Shown one piece after another: positions 1 to 12,000 of a stretch of DNA of 64,000 nt; positions within the stretch are counted from its first letter, which is position 1, and each line of letters begins with the position of its first letter. The translations under genes and the position numbers were made by a program. Where the stretch lies: contig NC_133476.1 of the NCBI RefSeq assembly GCF_025370935.1, positions 17,104,437 through 17,168,436 on the forward strand, given 5' to 3'. This DNA comes from Choristoneura fumiferana. Taxonomy: Eukaryota; Arthropoda; Insecta; Lepidoptera; Tortricidae. The notes beneath the pieces were generated by a model, which was not told where the DNA came from, did not search any database, and saw only the letters and a list, made by a program, of their open reading frames with translations.

Positions 1-206
1 AGACGTGTCAGCTAATCTCTTATTTAATGGCGGCCGGGGACCGGCTTCGACGCGTGGGAGGCATAAACCTATCAGTTTCAGAATATATTAAGCGCTGTTT
101 TGATATAAGTTTCAGGCAATTTAGAAAACTGACCAAACACACGTGGGACTTGCGTAGGTACCGAAGGGTATAAATAGATAAAAGTTGTAAGTTTTTAGAT
201 TTTGAA

Positions 207-541
207 CTGGACCAGAGCAAAGCAGCGCAGCGGAGCAAGGGAGATGCGGAGTAGAGTTGCGGACTGTTATTCCATTCGCGGAGCTTCCCCGTTTCCCGCT
301 CGCGTTCGTTTCTCCGACCCGCTTCTCCGCTCGCACTCGTTTCTCCACCCCGCTTCTTCTCCGCCTCGCTCTTTCTCGCTCCGCGTCTTCACTCCGCTTC
401 CCAGTGTTGTCTGAATTTTTAAGCTAGTGGTAGTTACTAACTCCCTGTCCACTGGAAGAGGAGTGGAGATTTTCAATTCTATTGGTGGATTTTTATCTCG
501 CTCGCCGCTCCGCTGCCTCGCTTCGCTCTAGTGGACAGATA
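207..541. mobile_element. GC-rich MITE-like element with imperfect inverted ends
   Basis: The left part (CCAGAGCAAAGCAGCGCAGC) and the reverse complement of the right part (ending CTAGTGGACAG) are related inverted sequences built on 'AGAGCGAAGCGAGGCAGCGG'. The interior is pyrimidine-rich and holds two copies of a 31-bp unit (297-357) beginning CCGCTCGC. Base composition differs sharply from the AT-rich surroundings. There is no coding capacity beyond composition-driven open frames. The class is unknown. Confidence 0.45.
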
Positions 542-1267
542 GCCTTACCTACTCTAACGAAGTAAGGTGAACTAAAATAAAATAGTTACAGCTGAATAAT
601 AAGTACAACCACCAATGTACCCATTATATAACCTTTTTACCTTATTCCTCCGTTATCAAAGAAGGCAGTGTTAAATTGTTTTTCATTGAATGATTAATAC
701 TATAATAATAGATACACCAGATTGTGTTACATAGAAATAGAAAATTATGCGTACTTAACTATTTCACAACAGGGTTAAAATTATGTTGAACCTATGTAAG
801 TTCCTTGACTATGAGTAGTAAATAGAGCTAAAAGGTTTTTATTAGTTTCACCTGCCATTGTACTGTGAATAACAAAGTTATGAAAAAAAGGGTAAAAGTT
901 AATTACCTCGACATCATCGCACTAAATTTGATCAGTCTTGCTTCAAATTCAAAACTTTGGGACAGTTATTCGGTCAGTCAGTATATTTTCTTGAATCAAC
1001 GCACTTAGGCAAAATAATGGTGTCTGTGTCTGCACTCTATAAGTCATAAAGCCCCGAATCGTCGATAGGAACATGTTTTTGTCAGAAGCATATTTATGTT
1101 GGTGTTATCCGAACCATAACACAACGAGTACGCAAACACCAGAGCGTATAACATACGAATTTGTTTTCGTCTCTTTCGGAATAAATGGAATAAACGAATA
1201 CTTACTTTGTTTTTCTTTTTTTAAATTTGAATAGTTGTTGTAATTTACAGTCAAACAAACTGTATTG

Positions 1268-1376
1268 CGTACCAGGGTGGAATTTTTGTGCTACTGATGA
1301 TGTCATATTGGCATTCTATATATCTGCCAAAGAAATCATAGCGAAATTGACTATGAAAAAGTCTCACCCTGGTACG
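1268..1376. mobile_element. Small TIR element (MITE), 12-bp perfect ends
   Basis: CGTACCAGGGTG at 1268-1279 is matched in inverted orientation by CACCCTGGTACG at 1365-1376, and similarity continues inward imperfectly. At 109 bp it can encode nothing. No clear target duplication was seen. Confidence 0.55.
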
Positions 1377-1917
1377 GGATTCAGTTTCCTGGATTGTAAG
1401 TATTAATCGATGATTTTGAAATACTCACAATCATAGTTCCGTAATTAGGTTATTCCCTATTTATGTGCAGTGAAACTAATTAACATTCAAAATCCGTCAT
1501 TGAATTAATTTTATCGATAAGCCCGCCGATGCTGGTGAGTTAGCAACCATTTTACATTTAATGAATGGTAGGTAAAATAAAAATAAAAAGTACAGAAACG
1601 AAAAACATATCCTAATTCCTGAAATGAAGTTATTTATTTTGCAAAAACATGTTACTAATACCTGCAATTCGTCACTTGGTTAATAATACCGCGTAAATCA
1701 GATTTATCTGGGGGCACGGTAGTGCACCTGCCAAGTCGAGCAAAACATAACGAAGGCACGACCGTACCATACTTTTCTCGAGGCCATTCAGGCTATTTTG
1801 AATATTCTGTAATTTTGTTATAATGGCTAAAGCTAGAACCCTGTATTCTTAGTTACCTATAGGGACTAATGGGACTTAGAATATTATCAATAATATTCAA
1901 TTTGAACATGTAGATTA

Positions 1918-2080
1918 GAAAGAAAGAAAGAATTAATTTATTTACGGAAATTCGGCACAACAAAAATAAATAAAATTACAGCTAAAAAACAGACAATTGT
2001 GCCAAAAGAAGTAAAAAGGGCCATACTCAGCGTATTGCTACAGCAAGCCGCAGAGCTGGTTTTCAGTATGACCCTTTAAC
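1918..2080 (-). mobile_element. LINE 3'-end fragment (minus strand)
   Basis: A GAAA-repeat leads into 'TTAATTTATTTACGG', then a moderately GC-rich stretch. This is the layout of reverse-oriented 3' ends of lepidopteran non-LTR retrotransposons. A further degraded piece with 'TTGAGTTTCTTGCCGG' lies at about 2465-2500. No coding region remains. Confidence 0.4.
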
Positions 2081-2974
2081 TTATAACTAAACTTACTTGT
2101 AACTAAAATTAAGAACTATAAGTTACTGTTAAAGTTCCTCAGTTTTGTCACTGACAACTGAATCACGATCATCATAATTCTAAGGTACTTGTAGCAGACC
2201 CACAAGCTCCAAGTTTTAAATATTAGGTAGCCTATATAGTCATAGTAAAATACGAATTGTTGCAATTTCAGACACGTCTCAAAGTTATATAAACTGCATA
2301 TAAGTAAGTTTGTACTACCACTACTTGCGATTACAAAGTTACACAGCAATGAGTTTATAGAACTTATGTATTATTGGTTGAGTCTTAATACTTGATTGTT
2401 TGTTTCTGTATATGTCTGTTTGAAAAAAAGTTCTGTAAATCTGTTTAAAGAAATATAGGTACTTCGTTGAGTTTCTTGCCGGATTCTTCTCAACAGAGGT
2501 ATTAAAAAAATTGGCTTACTCTTTATTTGAGAACTATAAAACAGCTTACGAATTAATTGAATAAGTATTAGTAGTAGATAAAATAAAATATATAAAACGT
2601 ATTTTCCACGTATTTAAAATAAGCAAGCTCTCTAAGGACATCTCCCGGTACTGACAAAAATAACCGAGTTGGTAAAAAATTGCATCTCAAAACTTTTTAG
2701 CAATATGCTTTGTAGCGACACTTGCGGCTTTATACATGTAATGTTTTTGATGGGACAAAAATTAAAAGTTTATTTCGGGCTCTAGTCCTGTACATAGTTA
2801 CGTCTTACAATAAAATGTTAGTTATTTTTCAGGGTGAAAGCATAACAAACAAACATACTCACTTTCGCATTTATAATAATAGTAAGCAATTCCATTTTAA
2901 TTGTCACCAGAATATATAACAGAGTTAATCAATATATCGATATGAAAATAATGAATTGGTTTGATATCAATGTT

Positions 2975-2981
2975 TATAAAA
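2975..2981 (+). promoter_or_regulatory. TATA box of the cysteine proteinase gene
   Basis: TATAAAA lies 46 bases upstream of the start codon. That places transcription start near 3005 and leaves a 5' UTR of only about 20 nt. A clear TATA box with a short leader fits a strongly regulated secreted-enzyme gene. No initiator motif is obvious. Confidence 0.6.
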
Positions 2982-3026
2982 GCCGTGTGCTTTTGCTAAT
3001 TTATCGCATTTGGTGGCAACGGAAAG

Positions 3027-6000
3027 ATGATTTTGAAAACGTTACTTTTATTTGGCGCTTTGTACACCGTTTGTGGAAAACATGGTAAGAATATTAGACA
3101 TTTACCGTAGTTAATAATATACAGACAGAGATGGCTAACAAGATAACCTTATATAATATCAATTTACGAGACAACAATCAATGATGATTGATGTCAAGAG
3201 AGACTTCTGTTAGTTTGGGGCTAGATCAAATTGGCGTAATTTGTCCCAAAATATTATTATTATATTATTATCGCAATGGTAGCTGGTGTTATCTCACTTC
3301 ATAGCCCGGCAGTGGCAAGGCGTCGTAACAACTCAATTCCTACCGGATTGCCTAAATTTACTTGACATACTTACACAACCTCCGAGGAGTTGCATCCGAA
3401 GACATACTTACCTAAAACCCGCTTCTCTCTCTTTCCGGGTTGCCTAACGAAAATGTCTACGCCATGCGTCTGTAAACCGGCAATACCGTCTACAGCATTC
3501 TAGCTCCATATAGTTGTAGTGAACAATACATATTTTGCCATCGTATTTTGTCGGAAAAGTTCGTATTTATCTTGCTTTCTCAACTAGCTTACTGAATTAT
3601 GATTGGTTTTTCTGGGCATCCATGTCTCAGTTTGTATTTTCGATATGGTTTTACGGGATACCCGTAAAAGTAACAAAATTGGAATTGAAATAAAAAATAC
3701 AAAAACACATAATTTGATTGCTTAGTAGTGACATCTCTTGTCTGGGTGAGCGGTTAGTTCCGAAAGATTGTTACAGCTGTCGACGAAACATAGATGTCGC
3801 TAGTGCTGCTGCTTAAGTAGCAAAGTAGAAATAAGCAACCTGAGATATGTATGCATAGGAAAAATTCGTGTCTAAATTCCTGTCCAGCAGTGCTGTAGGG
3901 GTTATAGCACGCAGCACGGATTGCTGAGGACCTGGGTTCGATTCCCAGTGCTGGTCTCTTTTTCTGGTTTTCTGTGCATCCATGTCTCAGTTTGTATTTT
4001 CGATATAGCTTACTGAAGTTTACTGAAGGAAGATAAATACTTATCCGACAAAATACGACGGAAAAACATTATTCAATACATTTTTAGCCCATTCCATATC
4101 GCATCCTGCCTGCTAATAGTTTGGCAAATGCAGAGGACTGTCCACTTACATCCTCATGGTGTACTAACTAGGGGATAGATAGTCTGAATTTTATTCAATT
4201 TCTATCGGATTGACCGGTTGCATTTAAAATTTACCACGAGCTTTGCGGTGAAGGAAAACATCGTGAGGAAACCTGCACAAACCTGCGAAGCAATTCAATG
4301 GTGTGTGTGAAGTTCCCAATCCGCACTGGGCCCGCGTGGGAACTATGGCCCAAGCCCTCTTGTTCTGAGAGGAGGCCTGTGCCCAGCAGTGGGACGTATA
4401 TAGGCTGGGATGATGACGGTTGATGTTATGTTTGTTTCAGTAAATGTGAAGGAAGACGACTATCCGGAGCTAAAATGGCCAAAGAAGTATACCGTTGAGG
4501 CAGTAAAGCTGTATTTGTCTGCAGGCTGGTCAGAAAACTACAAATATTGGTAAGGTTCTATGTATTTACCCTAGCTTGCGCCAGCGGCTTCGCTTATTTT
4601 GAAGAACTCCATGTGCCGTGGTAATTTCGGAAAAAGCTTTGTTATTCTTTTCTACAATCACAGATGACCGACCAAGACGACCAAGGTCAATCATATATTT
4701 TGATTTTAGAGTCCAAAAGTTAGGGCTGGGAATTTAGGAGTCAAAAAGTCATATAAATAAAACGGAAACTCCTTATTTGTTGACTCCGGCCCTGATCTTT
4801 GGGTCAGTAAAGAAATGTTTTGCAAAAAAGTTTATTTTTAAATGTAACAGACAAGGAATAAGAACGGATTCTTGGAAAATTGTCCCTGAGGGACTTAACA
4901 GGGGGTGGAAGTTTGTAAGGGATTTTCGTAATCTAATCTAGTAATGTATGCAAGAGTCCCAATCAATCTCCATTACAAATTTCATATACGTAAATCATTT
5001 TAGTGGTTTAAATGCGAGAAAAAGTAACAGAGAGGTGGAAAGACTGACAGGCAGAATTACTTTCGCATATTACAAAATGCGAAGTTAGTATTAATTGAAC
5101 ACCATAAAAAAGGATGCCACTTTGAGTTTGTTTGCTTAATTTTGTCTAAATAACAAGCAACAATACAAGATTATAGTACGTAGACATTTTAGTTTACGAG
5201 GGACTCTAAAGTGTAAAAGAACAGAACGACCGATAAAGTTGGAAGCCCTGTATTACTCAATATAATCTAAGATTTAACTTCATGCACTAGAGCATTAAAA
5301 ATAATAACGATTACTATTTAAGTATGGTACGGTCGTCACAGAACTCTGAGTGAAACATGAAAAATGTGTTTAACTATTATTTTTATGCTCTAGTGCTTGA
5401 AGTAAAATCTTCGTCTAAGACCAAAGTAATCAGGCGCCAACAGCTACGAACAATAAAAGTATTTTTTTATTACTTACATACTATATTAACTAATAAATAA
5501 AAATACTTAAACAATTTTAACAAGTTATATGTAGAATTAGCACTGCATGAGAAATAAAAGGTAGTAAACGAACGTTTACTTGCACTGTTGAGAGAGTAGA
5601 TATAACTTATTTCTAAAACCCATTTTATCATATTTGGTACATTTGTGTCATGGTAAATTTTATGCACTCGTCGTACAATTCACTATTTTTTGTATTTTCG
5701 ATATGGTTTCACGGGATACCCGTAAAAGTAACAAATTTGGAGTTGAAATAAAAAATACAAAAAGACTCCAAATAACCAATCATAATTTGATTGCTTAGTA
5801 GCGACATCTCTTGTCTGGATGAGCGGTTGGTTCCGATAGAATGTGACGTCTCTCGATGAGAGCGAAAACATAGATGTCGCTAGTGCTGCTGCATAAGTAG
5901 CGTAGTAGAAATAAGCAACCTGAGATATGTATGCATAGGAAAAATTCGTGTCTAAATTCCTGTCCAGCGGTGGTGTAGGGGTTATAGCACGCAGCACGGA

Positions 6001-9000
6001 TTGCTGAGGACCTGGGTTCGATTCCCAGCGCTGGTCTCTTTTTCTGGTTTTTCTGTGCATCCATGTCTCAGTTTGTATTTCGATATGGTTTCACGGGATA
6101 CCCGTAAAAGTAAAATTTGGAGTTGAAATAAAAAATACAAAAAGACTCCAAATAACCAATCATAATTTGATTGCTTAGTAGCGACATCTCTTGTCTGGGT
6201 GAGCGGTTGGTTCCGATAGAATGTGACGTCTCTCGATGAGAGCGAAAACATAGATGTCGCTAGTGCTGCTGCATAAGTAGCGTAGTAGAAATAAGCAACC
6301 TGAGATATGTATGCATAGGAAAAATTCGTGTCTAAATTCCTGTCCAGCGGTGGTGTAGGGGTTATAGCACGCAGCACGGATTGCTGAGGACCTGGGTTCG
6401 ATTCCCAGCGCTGGTCTCTTTTTCTGGTTTTTCTGTGCATCCATGTCTCAGTTTGTATTTTCGATATGGTTTCACGGGATACCCGTAAAAGTAACAAATT
6501 TGGAGTTGAAATAAAAATACAAAAAGACTCCAAATAACCAATCATATTTGATTGCTTAGTAGCGACATCTCTTGTCTGGTGTGGCGGTTGGTTCCGATAG
6601 AATGTGACGTCTCTCGATGAGAGCGAAAACATAGATGTCGCTAGTGCTGCTGCATAAGTAGCGTAGTAGAAATAAGCAACCTGAGATATGTATGCATAGG
6701 AAAATTCGTGTCTAAATTCCGTCCAGCGGTGGTGTCGGGGTTATAGCACGCAGCACGGATTGCTTTATTACCTACATACGATATCCCTAATAAATGGTAA
6801 CAATTTTATGGTTTATTATGTGCATTAGCACTGCATGAGAAATAAAAGGTAGTAAACGAACGTTTTGCACTGTTGAGAGAGTAGATATAACTTGTTTATA
6901 AAACCCATTTTATCATATTTGTGTCATGGTACATTTTATGCACTGTCGTACAATTCACTATTTTGTAGGAGGTCCAGTAAATCTTCAAGAATTGATGCCA
7001 ACGATGGAGCAGTAATTAAAATCGCTAGAGCTCCGAGGACACGGAAGTCCAAAGGAGACGAGTATGAGGTAAATAATTCCGAGGACCATAATAGATGTAA
7101 CATACAGTTTTTACATAATATGTATTAAAATAATAAAAATGAAATTACAAATCAAGTGCATGTCCCCATATAAGACACCATATAAGATATTTGAGTTTGC
7201 ATTGTTTCCTATAAGGTTTGAAGTATAAATGTACTGTATAATGACAATATAATAACAATAAGGAACCGATCAAGTATGAGTCGGTCTTTATTTTATGAAC
7301 TTAAACCTTACCAACCTAAATCTAAATTTTACCTAGACCTATTTACATAGTTTGTTATTTTAAAGCTACTTTTAAAGATAGAACCTTAGTGCACAAGATC
7401 GACTCGCTCTAGCCTATTTTTCCAAGTTTAACACAAATAAAATGAATGTCAGAGCTAATGCGCCTACATCATATTGATTGTTTATTAGAACTAGAGCTCG
7501 ACTGGAACTATCCATAGCCCCGTGATGTAATTCTATTTGCATAAATTTTCCCACATCGTGTCTAAGTTCCGTCGTTCCCAGTACATAACCATCTTACACA
7601 ATTTAATCTAACACTTGCTTTGCTCGTCGTCGTACTTATTTTTTTGGATCCTATTGACAGTCAAAGTGACCAATTTACCGAAATGTCTTTGAAGTAGGAA
7701 ATATTTGGCCCCTTTCAGTGCTGGTTACGTAAAATGGTTATGAACGGGGAACATAACACGTGTATAAACTAGACACAGTGTATCGATTTCCCCCCTCAGA
7801 TCCATCCTGAAACGACAGAGGAAGAATTAAACAAGATGGTCTGCTATGTAAAGCACGGAACGACTTTTAGCCCGATCACACCAAAGGAGTTTCTACCTTT
7901 ACTTGTCTGGCTTGAACCTGAAGGTACTTAATATTTTACTACTGTAACTCGAAATGCACTTAGGGACTCCATCGCATTGCAGCTCCATTCATTTTTACAA
8001 TCCGTTGTTACAAATCGATCGAAAAGACCGATCGATAGTGTATGTCAATACCGTAAACGATATTGACATAGCTACACATATTTCGAAGCGACTGATCGCC
8101 ACGATTGATCGATATAGGTTTTGTAAAATCAGATCTTCCTGACCCACGCACATACAAACTTTTGTTTTTATAATATTAATGGGATTTATTTCTAATAGGC
8201 CCCGACAACGTGAAAGGCGTTGATTGCGTTAAGTTTACAAATGCTAATGAGAACGAAGCAGAAACTAAACAGACGCTATGGGCCGTCTATGAAAATGAAA
8301 CTGAAGCTTGGGTGCCTATCAGGTATATTATAAACAAGGAACAGCGAAAATAAGAGGAAATGGCATGTCAGCGAGACACGCTGATCATACTTAATATTTA
8401 AGTTTAAATGAGTTTACGTCAGTTTTGATGTCGAATTTGAATTGGATAACTTAGTAGTCCAGTAGTTCTGCAGAGCTGTGTGTACAGCAGTGTTGAATCT
8501 ATTTAATTCTTTCGCATAGGGTTTATTAAGCAATGTAATATTTTAGAGTTGAAGAGAACAGTTGTCAATCTATACAAAACTCCACGATAAGACGCAAAAC
8601 TTTGTATGGAATTTTCGTTTAGGTAAATACTGACCAGTGTGAGCAAACTAAATAGGCTCACCAGTTCACCACACATGTTGAGCCTGAGCCTTCTGCCTTA
8701 AGTATATAAATTATGTAGTGTAGTTGAGTGGCATTTCATGGGCAGTTAATTATTTCTTTTACATTTTAGATTCGAAGAGGAGGAGGTTAACAAGTGGCAT
8801 GGATATTTCAGCAACCATGTGATTTGGGACTTCTTCAACTTCCAACCGAACTTTGTCAAAATGGATGATATCAAAATATACAAAGATTGTAAGTTTCTCT
8901 CCTAGTTACTATATTGAGAGAGTAGATACTTAAATTACCTACTGACTCTACATGGAAGTGAATTAATGCCCAATGTTGTTCAATATAACATGACGATTTT

Positions 9001-12000
9001 TGATAGCTAAACTAATCTTTCAAGATTTTTAATCATAACTACTACCACTCACATGATTTAATCACGCAGTAAAATACTGTTTGTTTAATATTAAGACTGA
9101 CGTTTCAGTCACATGCAAGTTGCCATGGTTATAAGTAGACTAGTATGTATCACGTTTCTTTAGTCTGATAATATGATTAATCGTGTTAAGTCACGCTAAA
9201 TAGACATTAGCAATTCATGTGACATTTATATTTCCAGATGACTGTATTGAGAAAAATGATGATGACGACGATGATACAATAAAATCAGTTGCTGAAACTC
9301 TTGAGTCATTAAAACCTGAAGATAAACAACACCTGGATCACGTATTCAAAACGTAATTGGCTATAAAAGATGAAATATTTATACACTTACAGATGTTTAC
9401 AGGCATTTAATATATTACGTTTATTTTAGGTACAAGAAGCGGTTTAATAAGCAGTATGCCCACAAAAACGAACACGAAATGCGAAAAAGCATCTTCCACA
9501 AGAAATGGAGGTATTTTATTCTTTGTACTTGCCTGAGACAAGTTGTCTCAAAAGTAATCTATCTACATCTGTTTATTACAATGTGACTAATTGAATAATT
9601 TACACGATCTAACGTTGATGAATATTAAATATATCTGATTAACCAAACTTTCACTATGTGTTTGACTCTTTCATTTTCGATGGGTCTTTTTTTTCTAAAA
9701 TACTCTTCACCTTGGGACATTTACTGACTCAAAACTCTTCGGTAGCTCTCATTGTAAATTGGTACCAAGTTGCAAGAGGAGAGCTCCGGATCGTCAACTT
9801 GAAATCGCCAACCCCTCTTACACGCACTCTTTAACGACAGGATGGCCAAGTGGTTAGAGAACCTGACTACGAAGCTTGAGGTCCCGGGTTCGATTCCCGG
9901 CCGGGGCAGATATTTTGTATCAATAATAAGAATGTTTGTTCTCGGCTCTTGGATGTTTATAATGTATTTAAGTATGTATTTATCTATACAAGTATGTTTA
10001 TCCGTTGCCTAGTATCCATAGTACAAGCTTTACTTAGTTTGGGACTAGATAAATTGGTGTCATGTATCCCATGATACTTATTAAGTGTCTTACACATTCA
10101 GAAGCTACACGTTTCTGCTAATTCTTTATTTAATACATTGGCATACTCTTTCAGGCTTGTCGAAGATACAAACCGTAAAAATATGGGCTATACACTAGCT
10201 CTGAATAAACTCTCCGACCGAACAGACGAAGAGATGAAAAGATACAGAGGGTTGCGTAGAAATAAGCCTCGGTCACCTGGCAACGTACCTTTCCCATACA
10301 CACAGCAGAAAATTAAGGAGATTGCTGAGACATTGCCATCGGAGTACGATTTGAGACTTGAAGGAGTAGTTGGGCCTGTTTTAAGTAAGTTTTGAAATAC
10401 AATACATAAAACATTACTTACCCTTAAATGGAAAGTGTGCACCACAAATAATTCCAGACTATCTTTTTGTATTTTATTAATGTAGAATTTTTTGAACTTG
10501 ACTTGGTTTTGAATTATGAACTTTTTTCAATTTTATCAATTTAAGGGTTAGTCTTACGTGTAGGACACATTTGCGCAATTAATTAGTGCAGTAGTTTTTA
10601 TAATCTAACGCTTGTGCCACCACAATTGCATCCACGATCTCATTGAACATTACTTTGATGATATGTCCGATATGGGTTCCCTTTATCTTGCATAATATCG
10701 ATTCTCCGAATTACACTTCGCATAACAGGTATCTCATATTTTGTTTCGCCCAATGATACTTTAGCATAATCATCACTTTGCATAATTATCAGTTCGAATA
10801 ATAGTCATTTCTCAGAATATTACATAGCAGAACACTCATATCGCTGAAAATACTTTTGCGGAATATTAAATAGCAGAACATTAATAACGCCAATTTTTGT
10901 ATGGCATAATGGCATAGCAAAATATTAGTTTGGATTATTTTGTATTTACACGGAATTTTAAATAGCGCTGACTTTAACATGGCGTAATGACATAGTTAAA
11001 GGAACTAACAGCTACCATAAGAATGGGTTAAGGTTAAAGTAAGGCCAGCAAATAATTATTTCGAGAACAAATATTATGAGATATGTCAACTATTCGAACA
11101 TATAAATATTATTCTCATCGATATTATGTGATGTTAATATTCGGCTTTACAAAATTACGAGAAATGATAGTATGAGAAAAAAAAATGCGAAAAGTAATTC
11201 GGTGATATGATGATTCTGCTAAAGGTTGTTATGAGATATAAAATTACGAGATTCGATTTTATACCTGGTCTACGAATATATTGGAATCCATAATAGCTTT
11301 TTTCCTAATTTCAAAATCCATAACAAATTTTGCCGTAATGATCTTTTGCCATAATAAAGTTTGCCATAATGTAAATGGCATAATATTTATTGTCCTAATA
11401 TTGAGTCGCTATTCTAACCTAACCGACTTTTCTAACTGCGGTTCGTTTCTGTTGGGGTCGCAGTTCTAACCTAACCTACTTTTCAGGCTGCGGTTCGTTT
11501 CTGTAGGGGTCGCAGTTCTAAACTAACCTACTTTTCTGGCTCGCAAGTTGCTGTTTGCCAACAAGTGCTCTGTTATGGCATTTCATATAATGGATTTTAA
11601 TATTATTACTCGCAAGTTGCCTTACCTCATTAGTACAAAACATATAAGGGATTTACGATTATTAGGACATAAGATCATTATGGCAACAGTGTGATATGTC
11701 AAAAGTGTTTATGGCAAAAGTGTTATGGCATTTGAGTTTAGGACAAACGATATTATGGATTACGAAGGAGACCCCCAATATTCCATATGATATGCGTTTG
11801 TTTTTTCCTAAAAAGTTACGCCTGGTTAAGTATTTCGCTACTTCAACCTCTTTACACAAAACTCCATTCGAACATACTCGTGGTTCCAAAATAAGTAGCT
11901 TAAACCACGGAACTCTATTTAAGTCTCAAAATCACGGGACTCTATTTTAGTATAAAGACTAAAATGCAAGTACTTAAAACGCTACCGTTTGTACGCTAGT

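Noticed and set aside
5683..6632. Long minus-strand open frames (up to 216 codons) with WESNPGPQQS-type peptides
   Set aside because: They arise from the tandem SINE units, repeat with the 379-bp period and end at unit breaks; no host gene.
5688..6764. Repeated units with regular spacing as a CRISPR array
   Set aside because: The units are 379 bp long with no short repeat/spacer alternation; tRNA-like boxes identify SINEs in a eukaryotic intron.
9837..9910. tRNA-like sequence GGATGGCCAAGTGG...GGTTCGATTCC as a tRNA gene
   Set aside because: The acceptor stem does not pair, and the sequence runs into a dispersed SINE body. The same holds for the heads at 3900, 5968, 6348, 19142, 34420 and 45830.
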